Positions 37,913-49,375 of a stretch of 64,000 nucleotides of DNA are shown here, piece after piece. The stretch's first letter is position 1. Each line of letters opens with the position of its first letter. The notes under the pieces are model-generated. The model was not told the origin of the DNA. It saw only the letters and a program-made list of their open reading frames with translations, and ran no database searches. This stretch comes from Tenodera sinensis (Eukaryota > Arthropoda > Insecta > Mantodea > Mantidae): the NCBI GenBank assembly GCA_030765045.1, contig CM060962.1, positions 165,096,194 through 165,160,193 on the forward strand, read 5' to 3'. The translations under genes and the position numbers were made by a program.

Positions 37913-39004
37913 TTTTTACTTTCTCTACTGGAAGTAGAAGAAGTATTGTATTCCACCCAAAAATTCGATGTTGAGATTTCACCTGAAATATATGTTTTGA
38001 GGTCCCCAGAATCCAAAAAAAGAAAAAAAGCATTTTTAGAAAAAAGTCTGTGTGCGTGTCTGTCAGTCTGTGGACAGCATAACTCAAAAACGAAAAGTCG
38101 GTTAAAAATCAAAGTTGGTATTTAAGTTTAATATCTTTCTAGGATGCAACACAAAGATTTTGAAGAAAATAGTCCCACCCTAAAGCACGCTTTACATGGA
38201 AAATGTTTCGAAAATTTTGATTTCCTTAAAAATGAGTAACGATTTTGATTAAAATGCCATATGTTTAAGATATTTGTGTGACAAATGACATGTATATTTT
38301 CAATTTTCTGGCTATAGCCTATGTAGTCCTGTTACTCTGGACGACTTTTGAATGACTCGTAAACCATAAGAGATAAGCAGAATCTTACTCTGCAAAAAAA
38401 GTAGATCTCGCTAAAACACAATTTATGTCCAAATAAATTTTTTTGTAGAGTGAACCATTTCAGAGATATTCCTTGTTATTTGTGTCAGTTTCAGAAGACT
38501 TAAAACTTTCGTGAAATGGAACATAATTCATTTTTTTATATGTTAAGTGTGCAAAGAGAACTGGATCTACAAGCTTTAAAAGATTTGACTAACACTCAAA
38601 GCCTACTGAATTCTAATCTTCCCCTTGCACCTACAAGGAAATAAGCAATAAGATAATTTATACAAATGTTTATCTCAAATAACACGAAGAAGATATAGGA
38701 ATAAGAGTTTGTAAGAATGGTTAGTACAAGAGTAGAGAAAGTCATGTGAGTGCAACACATCAGATTTGTTTATATGTTAACCGTGCAAAGAGAACGAAAT
38801 TTGAAAGCCTTAAAAGATTGGACTATCACTCAAAGCCTACTGTATTCCCATATTCCCATTGCACATGCAAGAAAATGAGCAATAAGATAATTTCTGCAAA
38901 TGTTTATCTCAACTAACACCAAGAACATAGAAGAATGAGAGTTTGTAAGAATCGTTAGTACAAGAGTAGAGAAAGTCATATGAGTGCAACACATCAGATT
39001 TTTT
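37913..39004. mobile_element. ~1.09-kb insert in the CR1-like LINE, with 234-bp tandem duplication
   Basis: The insert splits the LINE C-terminus between ...LKLYEK and YIGSKLF.... Bases at its borders look like a worn 13-bp duplication (GAAAAAAATCTGA / GTAAAAAGACTGA on the minus strand; 10 of 13 match). It contains CTGTCAGTCTGTGGACAGC followed by ATAACTCAAAAACGAAAAG, a motif I recall as dispersed in insect genomes. It also has two tandem copies of a 234-bp unit (38537-38770 and 38771-39004). No coding capacity; element class unknown. Confidence 0.6.
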
Positions 39005-39100
39005 TCATATAATTTTAGTCTATGAGTTTGGATTATCAGGTCCTGTTTCCCTCTTGTATTGTAATTGAAGAGCGTCTTTACAAAACTTGATAGATGCACA
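39005..39100 (-). mobile_element. CR1-like LINE, piece upstream of the insert
   Basis: Minus-strand FVKTLFNYNTRGKQDLIIQ then THRLKLYEKN. It joins logically to 37912-37730. On the 5' side the frame is lost at about 39100. The RT piece at 42370-42915 (minus) may be the same copy, because it stops just before this block of the family. Confidence 0.72.
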
Positions 39101-39716
39101 AAATGCGTTTCTGAGAAAAAGGTTTTTTCTATTTATTGACAATACTATTTGGTTAGCACAGCAACTGTATTAATCATCCATTTCTCCATTAATCATCCGT
39201 TTCTCCTCCCTGATACTGTCTCATTAAAAGTGAAAAGAAATAAGTAACATAGTTTAACTAGTGCAAATTTGAGGTTTGAAAATGCAGAGCTTTTTCAAAA
39301 ACCGATAGATGCTGATTTTCTGCATGAGCGAGAAATTAACACATGAAGTTTTGTTATTTTTGTCATTTATTGTTTTTGGGGCTTTTTGTTTACATATTTA
39401 TTATTTTTTTAATTTTTACCTTTTTATAATACATAATGTACTATACAACCAACATATTAATGTTTATAAGGATTATTTTATTAGGTATAAATTTAGAAAC
39501 TAAGTACTGCTACATTCACAATAACAATATATTTTGTTTTATTTATATAACAAACATATTGAATACACACAAAGAAATCTTAAACAATATGAATAGGTAA
39601 GCTTTAACCTTTATTAGTGCTTGTGTAGTCTGTACATGGTTCTTTGTTCGTTTCTCTTTTCCACATCTGCCTCTGTCTTAATCTTCATCAGTCCCATTTT
39701 GCAGGTTGAGCATGTG

Positions 39717-40501
39717 TCAGTGTGTGGTGTATGGAATGAAAGATTGAAGGAGTTGTAAAGTATGTATTTTATATTTTGACAATGAGCAGACTGATAGATT
39801 TCTTAATCTCCTTTCGTTGCAAAAGTGGGTCCACATTTTTCTGATATTAAGTTCTGGAGGTAAATATCCTCTTCTTGATTTTGTTCTTCTATAGTGACTT
39901 TCTCTACATCTGTACTTCTTAATGTCTTGCTTTATAGCAGCAGTAACGCCCTTCTGTAATATTCCTGTTCTGTCTCCTCCTCTGGTTTCCTTTAGTGCTT
40001 TCCCAGATAAGTGAAATTTTCTAGCCAGGAGAGATAATTTATATTTTGACACCCATGTGATTCCTTGGAAGCTTGCAGCACATACTGACAATACTCGGCC
40101 ATCATTACTTCTCACACTGTATTTAATGCTAACAGTCTACTTTCTATTTTCAGCCTCTTTATTCACCACTCTGCGATTAGGAGATGTAATATTCATATAT
40201 TTTATAAGGAATTTATCTGATCTATTTTGTTGAGAACGGAAAGGTGTTGGTGAAATCCACTTATACCATTGTAAGTCAAATCAGCTGCATAACAGTGCTT
40301 ATGACCTTTACTTTTAGAATTTTGTGGAGTGCGCTCGAGACCATATGAACATTTAATTGCTGGAGTATGAGCTTTCCATGACTTGCATTTTGATTTCCTT
40401 TCCTTGTTTTTGCAATTCCTACCTCCCGCGCATTCTACGACTGGTACAGTTTTGCAATCTGAGTTCCTGTCCATTGTGCATAGTACAGTGCAGTGTCTCA
40501 T
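39717..40501 (-). pseudogene. Uncharacterised multicopy transposase-like pseudogene
   Basis: The minus strand has two open parts, 40501-40202 and 40115-39717. They are joined in family order through a broken stretch (NITSPNRRVVNKEAENRK, TAG). Features are a Cys-rich N-terminus (CKTVPVVECAGGRNCKNK) and SGFHQHLSVLNKIDQINSL. Then follow VRSNDGRVLSVCAASFQGIT and ESHYRRTKSRRGYLPPELN. From memory these blocks occur in multicopy uncharacterised arthropod proteins. The C-terminal half that would carry a catalytic domain is absent. Function unknown. Confidence 0.6.
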
Positions 40502-41202
40502 CTAAGAATAAAAATGCTATGTAAGTGAGACAGAATATTAGAAGACCCCAAAAGAAAATCGTTTATGTGAATATTTGTTAAGAGTGTAATTTGTTTTTTG
40601 ATGTTGGTATGAGTTGGTTAAATGACGAAAACGTGTTACTAATGTTCATTGTTACAAACAATTAAGTTTGTTTAAAGACGTCATAAATATTTCCATATTT
40701 AATTTTAATATATCTGTATAAATAAAAGAATTATATGTGTTCAGTCTTGATAGCAAAGGGAGAATGGTTAGGGATCGCTTCCCTAACAATATGGGAACTA
40801 TTTGATGGACGCATACGCGGATGTATACGAGAAAGGTAGTATCACGTGAGGTGACGCTGGCTGGACTTCGTCCACTCGCATCTAAATATTCAAGGTGATA
40901 AGACGTGTTTTGGTAGCGTGTGAACATGTGTAGAACATTTACCAGACTTTCATCAAGCTTTTGTTCCGCTTTTTGAAAAAGTGGAAAAACTCAAATAATC
41001 TAAAATGGTGCTAAGAGGATTTATTTAAATGTAAAATAGAGAAAAAGTGTTAATAAAATAATACATTGTGTAGGAAGAAATATCGGGTGATTATTCATTC
41101 CATCCGTTACCACGCCCTGAGGGAAATAAGAGCCACATCGCTCAAACGTGAAGCTTCTCTTCAATAAAAACAGCACCATAAGTATAACAAAGCTTGCAGA
41201 AG
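40502..41202. other. No recognised feature
   Basis: Non-coding. 41190-41202 is the left copy of the duplication of the next SINE. Confidence 0.5.
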
Positions 41203-41318
41203 CACCTGCCTGCTGTGCAAGGGGTCCCAGGTTCGATTCCCAGCAGGGGGTGAGAATTTTTTCTCCAGCCAAGGTTATTCCTCATCCTTCCCTGAGTCTG
41301 GAAGTATGAATGAAAGTG

Positions 41319-41379
<61 letters not shown>

Positions 41380-41380
41380 G

Positions 41381-41432
<52 letters not shown>

Positions 41433-41582
41433 TGTGTGTGTGTTTGCTCAACGTGTAAAAACCCCCAAAGATCGAAAAAACCCTCTGTTAAACGAGTAAC
41501 ACCATTGCCAATAGGCAAGGCCGCCGATATTACCTCTGCAGTTAAAGGCGGGATATAAATGGAACAAAAAATATAAATAAAA
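41203..41582 (+). mobile_element. 5'-truncated tRNA-derived SINE with internal microsatellite
   Basis: The target duplication AAGCTTGCAGAA (from 41190) and AAGCTTACAGAA (from 41583) flanks the element. It begins inside a tRNA-Ala-like sequence (box B GGTTCGATTCC). It continues with AGAATTTTTTCTCCAGCC, then a (GT)n/(GTGC)n tract. The 3' end region follows (GTTAAACGAGTAACACCATT; GGCAAGGCCGCCGATATTAC; GGCGGGATATAAAT) with a short A-rich tail. Confidence 0.85.
41311..41449 (+). repeat. (GT)n(GTGC)n microsatellite inside SINE
   Basis: Long alternating purine-pyrimidine tract, with Z-DNA potential, inside the SINE body. It generates meaningless ORFs on both strands. Confidence 0.97.
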
Positions 41583-42027
41583 AAGCTTACAGAAACGAAT
41601 GTGAAATCCAAGCACACAACCTGAGTTTGCAGTTATTGCCAATGATGCAGCAGTGTAAAAGGCTTGCAGAAATGATGGAGAATTTCAAGAATCGCAACAG
41701 TGAGATGGCAGTCGATGCCAACATGCGTTTTATAGAATTCAGGTTGCTACACTCTGGATCATAAAATCATAACATTGCATCTATTGGCCTTTGCTTTAGC
41801 TGAGCAATTGCATCTATTGAGTTTTTGAAAAAACTGCTAATATTCCCTACCTTCTACACAGGACATTAATAAAATTTTGCAAAATCTGATTTCACAGAAC
41901 GATGCAGAAGGTGAGAATTATGCTGATACTATATATAACTCAATTTCGTAAAATTTTGCATCTATCAAGTTTTGAAAAAAGCTCCTCAATTGTGAGTTGC
42001 TGAATTTTGTGAAAGTGAACTGCTGTG

Positions 42028-42357
42028 TGACCGCCTCCTTAGTGCAGTTGGTAGCGCACTTGCCTCTGGCGTGGAGAACCCGGGTTCGATCCCCAGTATC
42101 TGGGAGGTCTGGCATGGGGTGCACTCAGCCTCGTTAGTCCCGGGGGGACCCATTGAGGAGCTACTTGATGGAAAATTAGTCCCCCAGGTCGTGAAGACTG
42201 CATAACTGGCCAGGAGGGATCGGGACGCTGACCACATACCACCCTCCAGTACTGCACCCCACCAATTATGTCTGTAGTGGGCCGAGGCGGGGGACGCATC
42301 GGCTGGGTAGTAAGGCTAGGCTCTTCATGGGCTGTTGTGCTGGGGCTTAGTTTAGTT
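42028..42357 (+). mobile_element. tRNA-Met-like SINE, TSD AACTGCTRTG
   Basis: The head is CCGCCTCCTTAGTGCAGTTG, then GTAGCGC, box B GGGTTCGATCCCCAG, resembling an elongator tRNA-Met. The GC-rich body continues to GGGGCTTAGTTTAGTT. The duplication AACTGCTGTG at 42018-42027 and AACTGCTATG at 42358-42367 fixes the borders at 330 bp. Confidence 0.9.
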
Positions 42358-42369
42358 AACTGCTATGCA

Positions 42370-42915
42370 TAGAGAGTAAGTAGTGATAAAGCTTTAAATG
42401 TTTTCCTTCATGAGCTATTCATTGACAATTTTGCAATGTATCTGTCAGTGCATTCCTGTAAAGTAAAGATTCTATTTAAGTTAATTTTAGATGTTGACCC
42501 CCATAATTCAATACCGTATGTGATTGTTGAATAAATTAATGCAAAGTAGACAATCTTTGCAGTCTCAGTGGATATAAGTTTGATATATTACGTAAAACAA
42601 AAGGTGCTGAACACAATTTTATTTCAATCTTACTAATATGTCCGTTCCATGACAATTTGCTATCAACAGTTAAACCAAGTATGTTGAACATCTCAACAGG
42701 TAAAATAATATTATCTAAATTAAGATGAGGTTCAAAATGATTATTTTTAAAATCAAAAACTATAAATTCACCCTTTTTTGCATTAACACACAATTTTAGG
42801 TTATTAAAATATTGGGTTACAGAGTTCACAACTTCATTCATTTGTATTTCTAATATGCTGAGATCATTGTTCTTAAAAGCTATTGTTGTGCCATCAGCAT
42901 AGAGACTTAAACTTC
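42370..42915 (-). mobile_element. CR1-like LINE RT fragment, minus strand
   Basis: The minus strand starts at the RT active site, reading LYADGTTIAF (expected YADD; second Asp is Gly). It continues in 42841-42536 (MNEVVNSVTQYFNNLKLCVN; NILGLTVDSKLSWNGHI), then STITYGIELWGSTSKINLN and KTFKALSLLTLYA. It ends next to the SINE. The C-terminus of the same family is at 39100-37730. Confidence 0.8.
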
Positions 42916-43063
42916 AACTCTATCCATGTATTAGCTAGCAATCCTTAAATTACGCATGGCAGCCATCTTGCGGACTTGCCTCCTAGCCTAGCTCTGTCTT
43001 ATTATATCTACTATCACATCGGTATGTGTAAGGAAATTGTCTGTTGAAAAACACACACACACA

Positions 43064-43535
43064 CACACGCCGCCTACTCCTAAGTAATGGAGAGTTATAT
43101 CCTCACAATATGTTTGTAGGTATACCTATTCAATTATAGAGTTCAAAATTTTTTTAAAAAAATAGCTGAACTTTGTATAGCAAACATGTTGATGGAATTT
43201 AAGATGTTCCAAATGGCACCGCAAGATTTGGTTCAATCTGCATTAACATATTATATCATCAATAAAGAATTTAGAATATTCCAAATGGTGCCACAAAGAC
43301 ACATGTAATTTGTAGCTCTATTCCAAAGCACTCAACATCAAAACACACATCTGTGTTGACGTCTACAAAATCCATAGGTGAAAACTACCACTGTCAGGTC
43401 ACCAACAAAAATGTCAAACTCAACACAAAAGACTAGCAAGCCCGTAATATATGATGCCTCACCGATAAAGTTCAGAAAGAGTTACACGAAAAACGACTTC
43501 CTCGAAGAAGATAATAGATAATAAGTCTGATCCCA
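43064..43535 (+). repeat. Second copy fragments of the LINE ORF1 region
   Basis: 43311-43535 is a direct repeat of 45548-45782 (about 215 bp; shared AGCTCTATTCCAAAGC and AGAAAGAGTTACACGAAAAA). 43064-43095 (CGCCTACTCCTAAGTAATGG) matches 46025-46055 of the same LINE. The two fragments are in reversed order relative to the intact LINE, so they are rearranged pieces of another copy. Confidence 0.8.
43133..43310 (+). other. Short internal duplication, non-coding
   Basis: Two diverged units carrying TTCCAAATGG(C/T)(A/G)CC near 43205 and 43275. Nothing else recognised. Confidence 0.4.
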
Positions 43536-43624
43536 GTACATCGAAGGGACTGAGAAGGGATAAGGGATAACTCTGGGAACTTGAAGACTACTTATGAATA
43601 AAGAGGATTTCAAACAAGTTTAGA

Positions 43625-44420
43625 ATGATAATTGTTAAACACTGTTTCAAAAAAAATTCTTTAGAGTGGTTAAGGTTAACCCTAGCATCTCACGAGGCAT
43701 ACAGCATGTTTAGAAACTTATTCATAACTAGATTTTTGGATGCTGGACATCAGAACAGAATTAAAGTTAAATTAGCAACTGGACGTTACAAAGCCAAACA
43801 TGGGATTTCAATGACTGGATACTTTTTAAAGTTTGCCAACAAGACAAAGTTACCAGAACCTCAGATGAGTGAGCAAGAGGTTATAAATACACTAATATGT
43901 CACTATCCCCACCAAATTACAAATAATCTAATTGTAGAAAAACCTATAGATTTCTCTGATATGATTGAGATATTGGCGGAATTCGAGGCAAATAATGGCT
44001 ACCCAGAGATAAATTCAAATTCCTGTGACAAAAATGGTCCACATGCGGAAAGTGGACAAAATAACAAAAAACCACAACAAGAACATCACAAAAGTGATAA
44101 TGCACCACACTCGCAATGAAACCATATGAGAGGTGAGGCACAGGTGATGTAAGAAATAGGCATTTTTAAACAAGATCTCATTATAGAAGTACCAAACCAC
44201 AGCACCGACAAATTTCGCGATATGATCGGTAGAGAGATCATTACCGTGCTAACTTCATTAGGGAACATGGTAGAAGCAGTCAATTGAGCCATTTAAGTTT
44301 CTACAGAGATCACACTCAAAGAGGGAACAGGAATTTGGATAGAAGAAATTTCAACACAATTTTCCTACACACCCAACCCCTACTCCTAGAATCAGCGAAG
44401 GAAACAATGAATGTGAAACT
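43625..44420 (+). pseudogene. Ty3/gypsy-like gag remnant
   Basis: The ORF 43625-44119 (164 aa) resembles a retrotransposon gag capsid region, with an aromatic/basic repeat pattern (FRNLFITRFL; YKAKHGISMTGYF) and a downstream CHYP motif. It is followed, in a shifted frame to about 44420, by an Arg/His-rich stretch like a nucleocapsid tail. No CCHC knuckle is seen. An aspartic protease of the same element type lies at 60476, beyond the LINE nest. I therefore infer one LTR retrotransposon split by the LINE. No LTRs identified. Confidence 0.55.
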
Positions 44421-44690
44421 GACAATAATTTCACAAGATTACCTATACCCCACATTGTTGGTGGATGGGGTAATTCAAGGTGTGACTGGGTAACCGCAGG
44501 CCCTGGTTATCATGTAGGACCTACATTCATATCCGCTGATAAAGGTCAATTCCGGGGCCATTGCATGAGCTGATGCACTCCTGAAGGAGATTGGGTCCTT
44601 CTGTCTATACACTGGGAGGTGTGACCCTAGGGTGAGCAAGGTCCAAGCCAGGACTCTCACCTAAGCTGAGGTGGCGCCCAGTAAGTGAGC

Positions 44691-46059
44691 ATGTCATCGG
44701 AGACATTTGCAATGGTGGAGGAATAAGATGCCATGGGACATCTCAAACAAAACTTTAAAGCACAGAAGGTTGTTGGAAAGGAACTAGCAGAGTTGAGTGG
44801 TCCTCGCTACTTAGTAATAGCTAGATCTGAGGAAAGTGAGAAGTTTATATTGGTGAGTCCGTTTACAATTCAAGAGGATCTGGATAAGATTACTGCTTCA
44901 GTAAAGTCATGCACTAGATTTTGCAATGGCATGCTGCTGGTTGAAGTACATTCAGTCACCCAGGCAGCCAAGATACTGAAAGCCAATATGTTACCAAGTT
45001 ATCCTATACGTTTAGAGATGAATAGGATGTTGAACTCACGCGCCAATGAGGAGATTCAAGAACATCTTATGGAGTAAGGCGTTACTGAACTTGATTGACA
45101 GCGTCGTTAAACAACAAAATAATTTTTTTTACCGAGTTCAGAGCACAGAAGATGGTGAACTAAAGCCAACTCGTACCCTGTAACTGATTTTGGTCGGGTA
45201 CATCTCCCACAAGGGATTAAGGCAGGGTACAAATCCATCGAAGTTAGGCCTTTCATCCCGAACCCACTCAGATGTTTCAACTGCCAGCGCTTTGGGCATA
45301 CAAGTGAGCTTTGTAAGGGACTAGCTACATGCCGAGATTGTCCCCGGTTTCTAGAGGAAAGAGCGATCCAAGAGATATGGGTTAAAGAGAAGGTGCCCTT
45401 TTCAGAACCCCGGAAACTCTAGTGTATACACCATCCCTCTGTTCCCAGGTCGGGTACGTATAGCTCAGTTGCTGCTATACCGGTACAGAGGCGAGAGATC
45501 GCAACGCAGACAAGCAATTTAAAATGAGGCAACAATTTCTGAAAAGACACGTGTAGCTCGTAGCTCTATTCCAAAGCGCTCAACATCATAGCACACGTCT
45601 GTGTTGACATCTACAAAATCCGTAAGTGAAAGCTACCACTGTCAGGTCACCAACAAAAACTCAAACTCATCACAAAAGACTAGCAAACCCGTAATATATG
45701 ATGTCTCACCGATAAAGTTCAGAAAGAGTTACACGAAAAACGACTTCCTCAAAGAAGATAACAAGTCTGATCCCAGTACATCTTCTCGAAGATCCTCTTC
45801 TGGGATGGACTCGGACCGGCGACTTCCAACTTCGCCGGTCTCCCTAAGCAGTCGGTTCGAGGTTATGGAACCGAAGTTTGCTATGTGGACACGCACCTTC
45901 TCGGTAGAGGAGATGCAAGAAGGTGCTGCCCACATTGGGAGAACCCCAGGGGAAAAGAGGCAGGATAAAGCTTCAGGGAAAGGTGCAAGCCCTACACATA
46001 AAGAAGGGCTAAATAGAACCGACCACCGCCTACTCCAAAGTAATGGAGAGTTGCCTTAG
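44691..46059 (+). pseudogene. LINE ORF1 (gag-like, CCHC)
   Basis: The start ATG 44691 is in frame with the ORF at 44733-45077, with a TAA at 44724 between them. After breaks near 45077-45180, the frame carries IPNPLRCFNCQRFGHTSELC, a CX2CX4HX4C zinc knuckle, and ATCRDC as the start of a second. 45601-46059 (152 aa) encodes the Ser/Thr-rich C-terminal part. The product would bind LINE RNA. Several stops make it dead. It is followed after 25 bp by ORF2. Confidence 0.82.
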
Positions 46060-46084
46060 AGTGCTCATCCCATACAGATATTAG

Positions 46085-46295
46085 CATGGCTAACTTACAA
46101 TGCAATATACGTGGTATTAGAACACAAAGACCAGAACTTGAGCTTTTGCTCAATATGAACTAACCTTTGGTCGCATGTTTGCAAGAGATTAAAACGCTTT
46201 CCAATTAAGGCGATACACCTCAGTACGGTGTGATGTTACACCAGAAGAGGGTATTCCGGCACATGGTGGCGCTATGATGCTTGTCAGAGATGATA
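46085..46295 (+). pseudogene. LINE ORF2, AP endonuclease N-terminus
   Basis: ATG 46085 begins MANLQCNIRGIRTQRPELEL, the usual start of an AP-type endonuclease (W/xCN-G-R pattern). It is followed in a shifted frame by LVACLQEIKTL (catalytic Glu) and GAMMLVRDD at the junction. It is cut at TA 46294-46295 by the IS630-type element and resumes at 49660. Confidence 0.82.
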
Positions 46296-47224
46296 TGCAG
46301 GCTGTAAATGAATAACACCGCACGAATTTTACTGGTAATAGAGGGTTCATAGACAATCAATTTGAGATAGGAAACCAATGGTCTACGACGTCAAGTTATT
46401 AAGTTATACGTATTCAAAGTAATTAGAAATTGTGTCCAATAAACCAGAAAGAAATATGTCAATATTATCCACCGGAATCGAAAAAAAAGTGCTTATTAGG
46501 AACTCAGTAAAGCCTGTCTGCCGTCTCTCGGAAGAAGCATTTCTAAATTGTAGCGTTACCAAAAGCGCTTAAATTGGAGACTTATCATGTGGCTGCACGC
46601 CATTGCAATGGAGAACAGGCTGTGGCAAGCGTATACAGAATTAAAGTGCAGCTGTCAAACGTGTGCTTTGGCCACGCGTTTATGGCAACTGTGAAGTTAA
46701 TAAGCCCGAGAAACTGAGTTCAAACCCGCAGAGGGGATAAACTTTTTTCCCTTCTTTCTCTTTTCCATTTTGAGAGCAACGTTGTGCGTTTGCTTTAAAA
46801 TGGCAAAATACGACCATTAAATGCAATGCACAGAGTATTGTTTACTTTTGCTTCTCCTCACATCTGATGACTTAGACTGGAGGGTTATGTATTGCCATTG
46901 GTCTGAAGCTGTCTGTTGGCTATAGCTGGCCGTGTCAATAAGAGCAATTTTCAATCTAACGGTTGACCTGCTGTAAACAGTTCACAAAATGTTGAAACCA
47001 AATAATAGCATAAAGTTCTACGACTCCCCAAAAGAGGCGCTCAATACTTACGTGTTATCATGATAAATGTCTAATACTGCCAGTAGGTGACCTTGATAAA
47101 CCTGGAAGACACTAACACACCATGTGGTGATTGTTTCCTACGCGAGTCACCCACGTTTCATTTTCTATTTCCTTCAGCGCACAATAACATTGCGTTGAAA
47201 CAGTGAAATAGGTACTGTGGGAAC

Positions 47225-48272
47225 ATGGAGCAAAATCACACTTTTACCGAATTTGCTGACATGCACCTAGTGTATGGCGAATCAGGAGGTTGTTCTGCAA
47301 TAGCTGCACGGATTTACAGCGAAAGGTATCCCATTAGACGGCAGCCCCATCGGACTACTTTCGAATCTGTAGGTCGGCGTTTGCGAGAACGCGATTCTGC
47401 GGTGCCAAATAAAGCAGATTGCGGTGCAAGACGTACCCATCGCATTCCAGAGTTTGAAGAACTGCGTTTACTGGGACAGGAACCGTCAACCAGCACCCGT
47501 GCTATTACACATACAATGGGCGTCAACCACACAAAGTATGACAAGTCTTGCATGAGGAGCAGCTCTACCCCATCCATCTGCAAAAGGTGCAAGCCTTAAC
47601 TGCGGAAGATTGTGAGTTACGCTTGCAGTTTTGCGAATGGGCCTTAAGGCAGCCACCGGAACTGTTTTCAGTGGTGTTGTTCACCGATGAAGCCACGTTT
47701 ACCGGGATGGGCCGTTTCTGAACTACAAGAATAGCCACATTATGGGCATGCGAAAACCCCCATGCCACTATTCACAAGAGCCACCAACAGCAGTTTATGG
47801 TGAACATATGGGCTGGCATTATTTCTGATCACGTCATTGGGCCGTGCCTTCTTCCTCCTCGATTTCGTGGCAACACTTATAAAATATTTCTGAAGGAGGT
47901 ACTGCCCGCGATTTTGGAAGAAGTGCCGCTTGATGTTCGCTGCATTTCCAACACGACGGAGCTCCTGCGCATTATGCTATAACCGTACGGGAGCATCTAA
48001 ATAGAGTCTTCCCCAATCGTTGGATCGGAAGAGGCAGTCCTACCGTGCCTTGGCCACCTCGTTCGCCGGATCTCAATCCCATGGATTTCTTTTTCTGGGG
48101 GTCATCTTCATGATTAATTGATTCTGAGGAGACGCTGGTTGCCCGCATTATTGCAGCCAGTGATAAGATTCGCAACGCACCAGGAATGCTCAACAGGGTT
48201 CGCGAATCATTTCTGCGTCGATGTCGCCTATGCATTGATGTTGAAGGTCACCATTTTGAGCACTTCCTTTGA
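47225..48272 (+). pseudogene. IS630/mariner-type transposase (frameshifted)
   Basis: ATG 47225 opens MEQNHTFTEFADMHLVYGES, then a HTH region to 47599. After a frameshift come LRLQFCEWALRQPPELFSVV and LFTDEATFT (first Asp). Then QQQFMVNIWAGIISDHVIGP, FQHDGAPAHYAIT (second Asp) and PPRSPDLNPMDFFFWG (third Asp, about 42 residues on). The C-terminus ends at TGA 48270-48272 (EGHHFEHFL). All three catalytic acidic residues are present, and breaks are few (near 47560, 47720, 47940, 48110). It is one of the younger transposases in the window. Confidence 0.9.
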
Positions 48273-48275
48273 AAT

Positions 48276-48840
48276 CTGCACCTTCTTCTTTAATGGCTCT
48301 ACAGCTCGATTGGGCTTTGACCTTCCCTACTATTTTCTTCCATTCTCGTCTATCATGCGCCTTCCTTCTCCAGCCTCTGACTGTCATTGCAGTAAGATCT
48401 TCCTACACACAGCCCATCCACCTTGTTCTGCTTTTCCTTCTTCGTGAAAATATTTTCCTTTTTTACATTTTCTTTGGATTCCGCTCATCCTCCATTCTTT
48501 CCAGATGTCCCACCATCTAAGTCTCTGGGGTTTCATATAACAGTATCTTGATCTATTAAATAATTTATTCCCTTGATTGTTTCTCACTCTCCAATTGTGA
48601 GTAATTTTCTCTCGAAAGATCGTAAAGCCTTTTCATCGTCCATTGTGGTACACCAAACCTCAGACCCATAGGTTACTACTGGCTTATTAATGGTTTATAA
48701 ACTTGTAGTTTAATATTTCTGGTTATTATTCCATCAGAGAAAAATTTTTATTTGCATAATAAGCTCATTCCCTACCTGTATTCTTTCTCTTATTGTATCG
48801 CTCAAATTATCAGATTTAATTAAGGTACCAAAATATGAAA
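48276..48840 (-). mobile_element. RTE-like LINE 3' fragment, minus strand
   Basis: The minus strand encodes GSEVWCTTMDDEKALRSFER, then broken RRRGRP-type sequence and MTVRGWRRKAHDRREWKKIV. This is the C-terminal signature of RTE/Proto2-like LINEs. The 3' end is GTAGAGCCATTAAAGAAGAAG. Its insertion point is 3 bases after the transposase stop, so it does not interrupt the coding sequence. Confidence 0.8.
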
Positions 48841-49194
48841 CCTGCACTTATTCATTATTTATTCCCTTACCTTTATTCTGTTTGTATCTACCTGTTGTAT
48901 TATAATGTTAATATCAATTCAACTTATGTTTATAATAATTCAATCGCATGTAGCTGTTTCAAGTGCTTATTCATTATTTACTTGTTTGTAAGCTGCTATT
49001 TAGGCTTGAACCATCTCATTTAAGTGAAAACGAAGTTGTCAGCGTGTACCTACTATTGTAGGTTATGCAAGAATAAATAATAGCTAAACACAGTTGGAAC
49101 GAAAAGTTTAAACACTAGTTAAACGAAAAATTACAGGGCGACACAGATGTTTCCTACAAATCAAACTAAATTAAGCACGCGCTTATGAAGAAAG

Positions 49195-49375
49195 GAGGAG
49201 GGAGGGAAGAAAAGGAAGGAAGGGAGGGAATGAGGTAGGTAAGGGGGAGGGAAGAAAGAAAGGAAAGAAAGAGACAAAAACGAGAGAAAGAGAGAACGAA
49301 AGAGAGAAAAAGAAAAGCAAAGAGCGAAGGAAGGAAAGAAAGAAAGAGAGAAAGAAAGAGATAAAGAGGATAAAA
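49195..49375 (+). repeat. (GGAA)n/(GAAA)n polypurine tract
   Basis: About 180 bp almost purely A/G, inside the IS630-type element. It produces a spurious Ser/Phe-rich minus ORF. Confidence 0.95.

Noticed and set aside
38537..39004. Direct repeats considered as CRISPR or satellite array
   Set aside because: Only two units of 234 bp with no spacers, in a eukaryotic sequence; a simple tandem duplication.
41282..41617. His-Thr repeat ORFs on both strands
   Set aside because: Translation of the GT/GTGC microsatellite in the SINE.
44475..44660. Minus ORF in the LINE 5' region
   Set aside because: Lies antisense to the presumed 5' UTR and has no recognisable domain.
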